Source of the DNA: Aphrocallistes beatrix
Lineage: Eukaryota; Porifera; Hexactinellida; Sceptrulophora; Aphrocallistidae
Direction of reading: 5' to 3'
Assembly: GCA_963281255.1 (NCBI GenBank)
Contig: OY725500.1
Location: 3,095,184 to 3,159,183 of the forward strand
DNA: 64,000 bases
The notes beneath the pieces are model-generated. The model was not told the origin of the DNA. It worked only from the letters and a program-made list of their open reading frames with translations, and ran no database searches. A program made the translations under genes and the position numbers. Each line of letters opens with the position of its first letter. Position 1 is the stretch's first letter. Below are positions 32,260 through 42,315 of this stretch, in pieces.

Positions 32260-33164
32260 ATGCAGAAGCAATGTAGAGATGTAGCTAAGCTCATTGAAAC
32301 GTAAAAACTTCCAATGAAGGGCATTGCTGCTATGTGCGGTGTCACCCTGAAGACGGCTTATAATGTTAAGCAACGAATTTCAGCGAGCGAAAGCATTGAG
32401 CACATGAGTGGAGTTGGGTTAAAAGGCGTAACAACAATGGAGACAGGATCTCACTCTCTCTAAATATTAAAAACAATCCCCGAATTTCTTTGCGGACTAT
32501 GCAGAGTAGTTTAAATTTCCATGAGGAGTTGATTTGTCAACAGTGAGGAGATGCATAAAAGAGATGTCCTATTCCAAGAAAACTGCCATCAGTAGACCAA
32601 ATATTACTCCCTTCCATGAAATGTTGATAGTTTTATGGGCTAAGAAACATAAGTTCATCAATTGGAACAAGGTTTTTTGTACGGTGAGTGTTTCATTTGG
32701 CTTTGTGGCGGGAAAGTACAGATGTAGACCAAGGGCACTCAAAAGCTCGTCATCAACATCCCGAGACATTCACCCAAGATCCATATTTGGGGAGGGATAT
32801 CTACTCGAGGAACTACTCCTTTGCAGATTATTAGAGATAATTTCAATTCTGTCGCATATTGTAATGTGATAAATGAATGTTTGACAGAAACAGCAGACCT
32901 ACTCTATCCAGACGGGTGGAAACTCGACGAGGATAATTTGAGTAGGTATTCATAAATCCAAGCCCTGATTTGAATCCTATAGAGAATTTATGGGCTGTTC
33001 TGAAGAAAAGAATTCTAAACAGGGCTCCTAAAGACAATCGAAGATGTCAAAAACTATATATGGAAATAAAGTGGGGAAACTTTTATGCACAATTCATTGG
33101 CTTCACAAAATATATGCGCAAGCGATGCGACCTTGTGATTGCTACTCAAGGCAAAGAAGATTAA
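32260..33164 (+). pseudogene. Tc1-like transposase, heavily decayed
   Basis: From ATG 32260 (MQKQCRDVAKLIET, then TAA) reading resumes in frame through KGIAAMCGVTLKTAYNVKQR, a Tc1 helix-turn-helix. LSTVRRCIKEM near 32535 corresponds to the second DNA-binding unit. The region of the first catalytic Asp (INWNKVFCT, 32660-32680) has lost the usual D-E-S. At 32970-33020 NPIENLWAVLKKRI keeps the catalytic Glu context. At least four frame changes and several stops. No matching TIRs were found. More degraded than the 22239 and 23590 elements, so an older layer. Confidence 0.8.
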
Positions 33165-33228
33165 TAGTTGAATTATATTCTTTTTAATTGTTACTAAGGG
33201 GCCATAGAACAAAAATAAAATATAAATT

Positions 33229-33448
33229 TAAGCCTTCTGTCACCTAAAATGGCTGAGTTATAGTCGAAAAACTGAAATTTCGAACTCTAAAAAAGGAGAC
33301 AATGACGTCATAATTCGATGATGAGTCGACATTTTCGTCTGAGCTCAAAACATACTGGAGCCATCGTCAAAAGACTCCCACATGCCAAAAATCAGCTTTC
33401 TGTGACTGGAAATTTCTTCATTCAATTCGTTACAGATAGATAGATATA
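33229..33448 (-). repeat. HN-14, 5' half of the body only
   Basis: AGCCTTCTGTCACCTAAAAT through TGACGTCA and TTCAATTCGTTACAGATAG, then a GATA tract that joins HN-15 directly. Its 3' half is missing. Confidence 0.75.
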
Positions 33449-33939
33449 CAAGCGCTTCGCTTGCTTGCGCTGCGTGGCTGGCGGACACTTTGTGTCCGCC
33501 GGAGGCTCCCTTCGGTCGCCTGGAGGTGAGATCGGTTAATTATAAGGGAGACATCATCTCTCAATATGTCCATCTTAGATATAAAATCGATACCACTCGA
33601 AAAAACACCAAATGTGTCAATTTTTAAAATTTTGATGAGTAATGATGACGTCATAGCAAAGTGATGAGTCATCATTTTTTGATGATAGTTGCATCATAAG
33701 TGAGACGTGTTAGTATACAGATTCTATTAAAATTTCAGCCTTCTATCTCCTATAATGGCTGAGTTATGCCCGAATAACTGTGTTGCTTAACTTTTAAAAA
33801 TGTGACAATGACGTCATAATTCCATGATGAGTCGACATTTTGCTCTGAACTCAGAACTTACTGGAGCCATAGCCAAAAGACTCCCACATGCCAAAAATCA
33901 GCCTTCTGCGCCCTGCAGTTTCTTCAATCAATTCGTTAC

Positions 33940-33992
<53 letters not shown>

Positions 33993-34014
33993 CATCGAGT
34001 TTTAATAGTAAGGA
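33449..34014 (-). repeat. HN-15, full length with a long (TA)n tract
   Basis: 3' end CAAGCGCTTCGC at 33449 (a CG deletion shortens the terminal palindrome), GC-rich hairpin, two octamers, a pure (TA)n run at 33941-33988, and 5' end AGTTTTAATAGTAAGGA at 34014 followed by T. Confidence 0.87.
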
Positions 34015-34034
34015 TATATATATATATACATATA

Positions 34035-34185
34035 CAAGCGCGCTTCGCTTGCTTGCGCTGCGCGGCTGGCTGACACTTTGTGTCTGCCGGAGGCTCCCTT
34101 CGTTTGTCTGGGGTCACATTGGTTAATTATAATGGAGATAACATCTCTAAATATGTCTGTCCTACTGTTATAATCTATATCGCAA
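34035..34185 (-). repeat. HN-16, 3' end and part of the body
   Basis: CAAGCGCGCTTCGC at 34035 through GTGTCTGCCGGAGG to TAATCTATATCGC, then an abrupt change to repeat M-2. Confidence 0.78.
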
Positions 34186-34625
34186 AAGATTTGAGTCCAA
34201 TTATGCAAATTATGATCATTTTCGCATTCCGTAAACTGGGGCGACTTTGGCTCTAAGAGGTGACTTTGATCCACAATAGCAATTTTAATAAAATATACTC
34301 AAACTTATGGTTCAATGTAATCGCACTGTATGTTGAATGAAATCTCAATATATCCAAAGGTATTTAAACTGCAGTATTTCTAAGTTTGAGTATATTTTAT
34401 TAAAATTGCTATTGTGGGACAAAGTCACCTCCTAGGGCCAAAGTCGCCCCAGTTTACGGTATTTCAAAATGTGCCCAAAAGTTGCACTTTAGAATTCAGA
34501 TTTTGGCGGTGATGGAGAAAATCTGAGATGGCTCATTTCCAAATATAACGTTAAAGATGTGTTCCAACCATCCACCAAAATTCATGCTTTTATCATAATA
34601 GGTTTTCACATATATGCAGCAATAA
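34186..34625 (+). repeat. M-2, dispersed repeat split by a foldback
   Basis: AAAGATTTGAGTCCAATTATG before, and TTTCAAAATGTGCCC after, the 34229-34459 insertion align with uninterrupted M-1 in inverse orientation. Confidence 0.65.
34229..34459. mobile_element. Foldback MITE, 231 bp
   Basis: CCGTAAACTGGGGCGACTTT pairs with AAAGTCGCCCCAGTTTACGG; inner arms with AATTTTAATAAAATATACTC also pair. ATT occurs on both sides and the M-1 empty site has ATT once, indicating a 3-bp duplication. Confidence 0.75.
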
Positions 34626-34665
34626 ACTATAATAATTTCAAAATTATATCGCTATACTATAGAAA

Positions 34666-34775
34666 CAAGCGGGCTTCGCTTGCTTGCGCTGCGCGGCTGG
34701 CGGACTCCCACATGCCAAAAATCAGCTTTCTGTGGTCGGTAGTTTCTTCAATTAATTCGTTGCAGATAGATAGAT

Positions 34776-34829
<54 letters not shown>

Positions 34830-34861
34830 CCCATACATTAATCGAGTTTTAATAGTAAGGA
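34666..34861 (-). repeat. HN-17, internally deleted miniature (196 bp)
   Basis: Both ends are intact: CAAGCGGGCTTCGC at 34666 and AATAGTAAGGA at 34861, each beside T. GGCTGGCGGAC joins straight to TCCCACATGCC, removing about 330 bp of body. A (GATA)n tract of about 60 bp occupies the microsatellite position. Confidence 0.85.
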
Positions 34862-34872
34862 TGATATACTAG

Positions 34873-35463
34873 GAGGCGCATGCATTAGTTCGACTCAGCT
34901 TGTAGTCATTAGTACGAATCCTAGAAGTAGGCAATAGTTCGACTCCATATTTGCTATGTAGGCATTATTTCGACTCTATTTTTGCTATTTAGGCATTAGT
35001 TCGACTCTATTTTTGCTATTTAGGCGTTAGTTCGACTCCATATTTGCTATGTAGGCATTAGTTCGACTCTATTTTTGGAGAGTTGTCATTAGTTCTACTC
35101 GAATTTGGGAGAGTTGGCATTAGTTCTAAATGATCAATTCTTGATATTTACTCATTGTTATCCTCCAAACCTCACAAAATTAAAATGCCACTTTCAAGCT
35201 CAATTTGACACTGTTTCAAACTTAAAATGCCTACTTTCACTTTCTGCGATTATCTTCTCCGCAACCATATTTCCGTTAGCAAATGTCTACTCTCAATAAA
35301 ATCGAGTAAAACTAATGCCTACATAGCAAAAATAGAGTCGAACTAATGCCTACATAGCAAATATGGAGTCGAAGTAATGCCTACTTCTAAGATTCGAACT
35401 AATGCCTACTTCTAAGATTCGAACTAATGACTACAAGCTGAGTCGAACTAATGCAGCTTCCCC
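34873..35463. mobile_element. MULE-like foldback with inverted tandem arrays, 591 bp
   Basis: An exact 9-bp duplication ATATACTAG flanks it (34864-34872, 35464-35472). Ends GAGGCGCATGCATTAGTTCG and CGAACTAATGCAGCTTCCCC are imperfect inverted repeats. Each arm is a tandem array of about 36 bp (AGGCATTAGTTCGACTC plus TATTTTTGCTATT). A unique segment lies at 35130-35295. Nine-base duplications are typical of MULEs, which also form foldbacks. Confidence 0.88.
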
Positions 35464-35472
35464 ATATACTAG

Positions 35473-35876
35473 TTGTATTAAAATAGAATATACCTTAATT
35501 CTGAAGTCATTTTAGAAAACTACGCGTCCAATAAAAAGAATTTGATCTTGCTTCTTCTTCAAATAATTAGTATACTAACATCGATCAAAAGAATAAAAAG
35601 TAAGAACAAAAAATAATCACACAATCTAAAAAAAACGGGTGAAATGCAAAAAAATATCCGGAAAGTTCATATCAAAAGATCTTTCTAAATGGAATTAGCA
35701 TTTGCAATTTTAAAACTTTCTTATTTTTGCTCATGTTACTATTAAATCTGATTCTACAAGAATAAATGCTCATTCAAACGCGAGTTAGTGCTTGATTACC
35801 TACAGTGTAAATGTATGACCATATGCACACCTCGAAATGTTTGATTTGCCTGCCAAAAAATGTTTTGAGAAATTAT
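35473..35876. other. Unassigned AT-rich sequence
   Basis: Nothing recognised between the foldback and the start of B1-2. Confidence 0.3.
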
Positions 35877-36575
35877 TTAAGGTTGGCCTTTCCTAGGAGC
35901 ATTTGTTTTTTTATCAAAAATCTGCCAAAAGTCCTTTATAATCATTTTCAGAACCCTAAAGGGGTTCTAAACACTAATATCGATCTATAGAATTTCAATG
36001 CCAATATTTTGCCACTTAGAGCCACTGGTGTCAACTAAAAAGGACACATTTTAAAGCGAAATTTCTATATCTATAACTTCTTTTAACCATGCCAGATCAT
36101 CATGATCCTGAATTAGTGCTTAGCACTAAATCCCTAACAATTTGATATATATATATTGACCATATTTCGAGGACTATTTACCGCGGGTTCCTAGCAACGG
36201 CCAGGAGTGTGAAAAAATTCCAGGCCGTGGCTAGGCACGGACAACCAAAAAATTCACAAATATAGTCAATATATATATCAAATCGCTGGAAATTCAATTC
36301 TGGACACGAATTCAGAATCAAATGATAATCTAGCATGTTTGAAAGAAGTTATAATAGATCTGGGATTCCGGCGGATACTATCGGATGGGGTTATTTTGGG
36401 GTCGCCAAGGATGAATAACCAGTTTTTCGCACTTGAATGTAAAATTTTTTAAATACCATATTTTGATTTCAAGTACAGCTATAAGTTGTTGAATAAGGAT
36501 ATTTGCATGTTATTAAAAATTACAAAGCAATTAAAACTAGTAATGGATATTTAGTGATATACATAAATATTTTTT
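35877..36575 (+). mobile_element. B1-2, left two-thirds
   Basis: Starts TTAAGGTTGGCCTTTCCTAG; central palindrome at about 36112-36318; ends near TAATGGATATTTAG where repeat D-2 begins. The right third is lost. Confidence 0.75.
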
Positions 36576-36888
36576 AGTGTGCTTCCTATATTATTTTATT
36601 GGATCTATGATACAATATAATAATATAGTAGCACAGTACTAAAGTGAGTGCTGGTGCATGGCCAGCAGGCCGTAAGTGGTGCACAGACCAGAGATTAAAA
36701 GATATCGCACTGAAATCTTTCTGAAGCTGCGGACATATATGTAGATGTGCACCTACTCATACGATTTTCAAAATATGCTAAATCATCACCATTACGTAGC
36801 ATTTTGTGATTTCATTATTTTGCTTATTGCACAAAAACCAGAAAATAGCTAGAAACTTGAGATTGGTAACACTGGTGAAGTATGAGGC

Positions 36889-38094
36889 CATGGCCTACTT
36901 AATACACGGCCTGCTAAGTGACCGAGAAAGCATGAAAATAGAAGGCCAGTTATAACACAGTCAAAATTTAATTAGACCGATACATCAAAAACCGTATACG
37001 ATAGACCTTTGAACTGTATTATTACCATATACAAACATCATATCAGAGTATTCAATTGAGTTATCAAAAATTAGATATGTCATCATGTGATTGCGCAATA
37101 GGATCGTTTTAGAGCGAAAAATGCTGTTGTTCTAGCTCATTTAAAATAGTTACCTGCATTTTTAATGCTTGATTTTTTTTATAGAACAACGATAGGAAGG
37201 CCTTAACCCGAGCACGTCCAGGAATGTTGAATTGAAAGTGAAAGTTAATTGAAAGTAAACTGAAAATGAAAGTGAAAGCTGGGTCATTTCTATTTATACC
37301 TTTGACCCCAAGTAATCCTCGGGTTAATTAATCCAAAAATTCTGAAAATTTTAATGGGAATGTCTATGCATTCCTCAGTTGCTATGGAAACAAAAAATGG
37401 AATGTTTGAGCCATATCTCAAAATATATATATCGTAGACACTAAGAAATTATACCATTCAATCCGCAAACTATTACTTCTTATATGATAACAATACTATT
37501 CCCGTGTATATTTACAATATTTTCTGAGTTATCTAGGATTTTATCATGATCTATTGAGAAGTATTGAGATGTGACAAAATCCTAGATAACTCAGAAAATA
37601 TTGTAAATATACACGGGAATAGTATTGTTATCATATAAGAAGTAATAGTTTGCGGATTGAATGGTATAATTTCTTAGTGTCTACGATATATATATTTTGA
37701 GATATGGCTCAAACATTCCATTTTTTGTTTCCATAGCAACTGAGGAATGCATAGACATTCCCATTAAAATTTTCAGAATTTTTGGATTAAGGCCTTCCTA
37801 TCGTTGTTCTATAAAAAAATCAAGCATTAAAAATGCAGATAACTATATTTTAAATGAGCTAGAACAACAGCATTTTTCGCTCTAAAACGAGCCTATTGCG
37901 CAATTACATGATGACATATCGAATTTTTGATAACTGATTTGGATACTCTGATATAATGTTTGTATATGGTAATAATACATTTCAATACGGTTTTTGATGT
38001 ATCGGTCTAATTAAATTTTGACTGTGTTATAACTGGCCTTCTATTTTTCATGCTTTCTCGGTCACTTAGCAGGCCGTGTATTAAGTAGGCCATG
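36889..38094. mobile_element. E-1, giant hairpin element, 1206 bp
   Basis: Starts CATGGCCTACTTAATACACG, ends with the complement at 38094. The two arms, about 520 bp each, are nearly identical in inverse orientation around a loop of about 33 bases at 37545-37577. A 7-bp duplication ATGAGGC flanks it (36882-36888, 38095-38101), and D-1 shows the empty site. One arm carries a 121-bp TTAA MITE (37203-37327) that the other lacks. A 95- and several 60-codon ORFs here have no domain. Confidence 0.9.
37203..37327. mobile_element. TTAA MITE, TIR CCCG, in one arm of E-1
   Basis: TTAACCCGAGCACG ... CCTCGGGTTAA. The interior is GAAAGTGAAAGTTAATTG type. The opposite arm of E-1 has an uninterrupted TTAA (GGATTAAGGCC) at the matching place, so this insertion is later than the hairpin. 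Confidence 0.85.
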
Positions 38095-38359
38095 ATGAGG
38101 CCCTCTAAAACCTATTTCATCGAGATCCATCAGACATAGGACCTCTGAGTAATTTTCGGTTAAAAATTTTGTCGCGTCATCATCGCCTAATTTGAATGAT
38201 AAATGCCTATTAGAGCTCAAAATTTTAATAGTTTGTGATAAACAATTGTTCAATAAAGTGTTCAATATAGTTGTCTCAACAAAATTATCTTAATTAATTA
38301 TGCTTTCACAGCCAAAATATAAGTCCACAATTATAATCCTACAAACTTTAATTGGTGTA

Positions 38360-38478
38360 AGAAAAGCCACTCACAGACGGGCTAGAAGTGTACTTTCAAA
38401 TTCCTTGGATGACATATATTGTGTCATCATCAAAGGAATGTGGAAGCACACTTCTGGCCAGTCTGTGAGGGGCTTTTT
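38360..38478. mobile_element. Short hairpin MITE, copy 2
   Basis: GAAAAGCCACTCACAGACGG ... CAGTCTGTGAGGGGCTTTTT; about 90% like the copy at 12431. Confidence 0.65.
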
Positions 38479-38499
38479 ATACCCTATTATCAGATACTT

Positions 38500-38971
38500 T
38501 TTTTCAGCACTTATAAGTGTGATAACTTTTTGCATCTTCAACTTAGAAGCTAAAACTCAACGGTTTTTAATAGATCTCGAAGAGTAGAACAAAATAAACA
38601 GAAATATTTTTGATATTACAAATAAAAAGAGATTTATGAAAAAAATAGTGTGAAAATAATAAAAAAATAAATTACTCGAGTGTGTGAGTGTGAATTTTCT
38701 CCAATTTTTAAAATTTCAAAAAACAGTCTTTTCATTTAATTAATAGATCACGCATTTATGAAAGAATTCGAAAATTTTCTACAAGGTTGTAAGCATATTG
38801 TGTCTGATTTCTTCTTGTAAATGACTAATTATTTTTTTAAACTTTTATCTGTTGAATTGATTCAATTATTAATGCAGTTTCGCAGATAACTCTGAGATTC
38901 AAATCTGGAAAAAGATAAATAATCAGTTGAAAAAGTCAAAAGTTAGCCATTATAGGAAAGGCCAACCTTAA
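38500..38971 (+). mobile_element. B1-3, right half only
   Basis: CAGCACTTATAAGTGTGATA to ATAGGAAAGGCCAACCTTAA. It shares its final TTAA (38968-38971) with B1-4, which lies in the opposite direction. Confidence 0.75.
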
Positions 38972-40165
38972 GGTTGGCCTTTCCTATAATAGGTAACTTT
39001 TGACTTTTTTAACAGATTCATTTAATTTTTTCAGTGCAGATTCGAAAAAGATTCGAAATCAGCAAAACTGCATTAATAATTGAAATAATCAAAGAGATAA
39101 AAATTTTTAAAAAAAATTTGGTCATTTTACAAGCAAGAAATCGGAAACAATATGCTTACAATCCATTATAAACTTTTCAAATTCATTCATAAATCGATGT
39201 ACTAACTAATGAACAGACAGATTTTTGAAATTTTGAAAATTGTTAAAAATTCACACCAAAACACCCGAGGAATTTTATTTTTAGTAATTTTGAAACTATT
39301 TCTTTCTTAATTTTCTTTTTATTTGTATTGTCAAAATTCTGTCTGTTGATTATGTTCTACTCTTCGAGATCTATCAGAAACCGTTAATTTTTCGTCCCTA
39401 TGTTGATTTTACCAAAAGTTATCACTTTTATAATTGCTGAAAAAAATGTCTCAGAAAATAGGAATTAGAAAATATTTATATATGTCCCCAATTTCCATTA
39501 GTTTTAACTGCTTTGGAATATTAAATAACATGCAAATATCCTTATTCGACAATTTATAGCACTACTTAACTTCAGAATATGGTATATCAAATTTTTCTCC
39601 ATCAAAAGTGGGAAAAATGGTCATTGCTGACTGGCCACCCAAAAATAACGACATTCGATAGTGTCCACCGGAATTCGAGATCAATAACTTCTTCGAACCA
39701 TGTCATATAATCATTTTAATACTAATTTCGGGCTCAGCACTAAATTTCCAGCAATTTGATATATATATTGACCATATTTGGAGAAGTTTTTGGATATCCG
39801 TGCATAGCAACGGCCAGAAATTTTTTCACATTCCTGGCCGTTGCTAGGAACCCGCAGCCAAAGAATTTCTCCAAAAATGTCCAATATATATATCAAATTG
39901 CTGGAAATCTAGTGCTGAGCGCGAATTTAGCATTAAAATGATGATCTGACATGGTTCGAAGAAGTTATGGATATGAGACAAAATGTGTCCTTTTTTAGGC
40001 GACACCAGGTGGTACAAGTGGCTCTAAGTGGCGAAATATTGGCATTGAAATTATAAAAATCAAAATTATTGTTTAGAACCCCTTTGTTATCCTAAAATGG
40101 TTAAAAAGGACTTTTGGCAATTTTTTGATAAAAAACAAAATGCCCATAGGAAAGGCCAACCTTAA
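38968..40165 (-). mobile_element. B1-4, complete TTAA element, about 1.19 kb
   Basis: TTAAGGTTGGCCTTTCCTAT at 38968 and CATAGGAAAGGCCAACCTTAA ending 40165. Uninterrupted, so it defines the B1 length. Central palindrome at about 39715-39945. Non-coding. Confidence 0.87.
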
Positions 40166-40288
40166 CTTAGATTTCCAGTTTTTTTACAAGTTGTTAATCA
40201 TATAGCTACCTAATATTCTTAGCTAAATTGGATATTCTTATTGCCTAGTTTAGATATAATTCTTATCTAAACATATATTTTCATCAAT

Positions 40289-41516
40289 TTAAGGTTGGTG
40301 TTTCCCATGCGAAACTTGTTTTTTATTAAAAATGTGCCCGAATTGCTTTTTTATCATTTTTAGATCCTTATAGGGGTTCTAAACAATAATCCCGATTTTT
40401 ATAACTCCAGCCCCAATATTTCGCCACTTTGAGCCACTTGTATCACCTGGTGTCGCTCTAAAACGACACATTTTAAATGCGAAATGTCCCACAGCTCTAA
40501 CTTCTTTAAACAGTGCCAGATCATCTTTTTAATGCTGAATTCATGCTCAGCACTGGATTTCCAGCAATTTGATATATATATTGACCATATTTGGAAACAT
40601 TTTTGTTTGACCGTGCCTAGCAACGGCCAGGAATTTTTTAACATTCCTGACCGTTGCTAGGAAAAGGCAACCAAAAATATTTCCAAATATGGTCAATATA
40701 TATATCAAATTGCTGGAAATTTAGTGCTGAGTACGAACTCAGTATTAAAATAACGACCTGGCATAGTCAAATAAAGTTATAGGTATGGGATTTCGGGGGA
40801 AACTATCGGACATGGTCATTTTTGGGCCCCCAGTGATAACTGTCAACTTTTTCACACTTTTGAAGGTGACATGATGTGAAAATATTTGATATGCCATATT
40901 TTGAAGTTAAGTACTACAATAAGTTGTTGATTGAGGATGTTTTGATGTTATATATTATCAGAATTCCGTAAAAACAAATGGAAATCAAGCCTTTTCGAAG
41001 AAAATTGCTTTGTAGCATGTTTTTAACACTCAAAAAAATCAATTTTACAACGGAGGAATCTCTAGTTACAAAAGTCATAGAGTAAAAAACTTGATTGTTT
41101 TGGAAAGGTCTCGTCACGTAGAACAAAATGATAGAGATAGATTTTCGATATTCTACTTTAGAAAAAAGTTAAAATATTTTTCCTTTCGAAAATCTGCCTC
41201 TAAATTTTGTATAAACGAAATTTGAAAGAAAAAATTATTTAGGTTAAAATTGAAAATTCTATTCCTATTATTTTCTTTATTCAACTATTTTGTGTAAGAA
41301 TAATTGAGTAAAAGAGGCATAAGGCATTGAAGTTTCCTTGCATGTCCTCTATAAATTAGGTCATTTGGGAAAAAAATAATTTTTCTCTTACTTCTTGGGC
41401 TCCCGAAAAGTGTATTTTTGCAGATAACTCAACGAGAATAGTTTCCACAAAAAATTTCAGAAGAAAATAATGAAAACTTTAAAAGTTATTTCTGGAAGGA
41501 AACACCAACCTTAACA
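40289..41516 (+). mobile_element. B2-1, complete TTAA element, about 1.22 kb
   Basis: TTAAGGTTGGTGTTTCCCAT at 40289; GGAAGGAAACACCAACCTTAA ending 41516. TIR differs from B1 at two positions in the first 12 bases. Central palindrome at about 40535-40745. Non-coding. Confidence 0.88.
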
Positions 41517-42315
41517 AAAAAATTTCAAAATATTAATTCTTCATGTCTCCAAAGGTTTAGAATTTTCCCATTTACTTTTTAAATTTGCTCCATATATGTA
41601 CAATCTTCCTGGTAATTTCATGGCTTACTTCAGTTCTTTTACTGATAAATTCCAACCTATTTTAAGGATACCGCCCTCGAAAAACTTTGCCTAGCGTCAA
41701 AAAAAAGGGTAAATTTTTTATTGTTAATTTCATTGTATTACTGAGAGGTTTACCATCTGATAGTACTAGTTGGACGGTATTTATTTTGATTTTTATAAGT
41801 TAACCCCTAAAGTTTAGCGTTACTAAAAATTGAAAAATTATTGGAGGTTTTTGACGCATTCACCAATTAGTTTTAAATTATTTGATAATGTTTTAATGAT
41901 ATGGACCTCAACATCGTTTTGGCACCTTTGGAGATTATATAACACAAATATTTAGAAGAATGGCCAAACAAAATCCAAACAAAATAGCACTATAAGGGAG
42001 TTCATTTATATAATGCTCGGGAAATCGGCTGTTTGACATCAGATATTTAGCAATCACTTGATCAAAAATAAAATGCTAATCGTTTAAAAAAAAAATCTGT
42101 TCGAACCGACCATTTGTTCGTGATATATCGCTTACCATAGGTAAAGTTCGGGCATAGTATCTCACTATGGTCCCGAAAGAGGCCGATGTCATATCTTAAA
42201 AACTATTGAAGATATATAATCTATCATATTCATAAATAAAAGGATATATGCGAAAATATATAGGTTCCTCAAAATTTCTTTGTCAAAAAATAAATATGTC
42301 TCGACTCATCATTGA

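Larger units (their letters stand above)
36577..38295 (+). repeat. D-2, dispersed repeat split by E-1
   Basis: AGTGTGCTTCCTATATTATT to AAAATTATCTTAATTAA; about 510 bp once E-1 is removed, matching D-1 inverted. Confidence 0.7.

Noticed and set aside
33824-34126. ORFs rich in Ile-Tyr or with ALRLLALRGW peptides
   Set aside because: They are HN microsatellite and GC-rich 3' block read as codons; the same peptide recurs at every HN copy in any orientation.
34873-35463. Possible CRISPR array from regular 36-bp repeats
   Set aside because: The arrays are inverted with respect to one another, bounded by TIRs and a 9-bp target duplication.
39711-39941. Recurring 60-80-codon ORFs with ILDIFGEILWLRVPSNGQE-like peptides
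   Set aside because: They come from the B central palindrome, readable on both strands. Not a conserved protein; stops vary freely.
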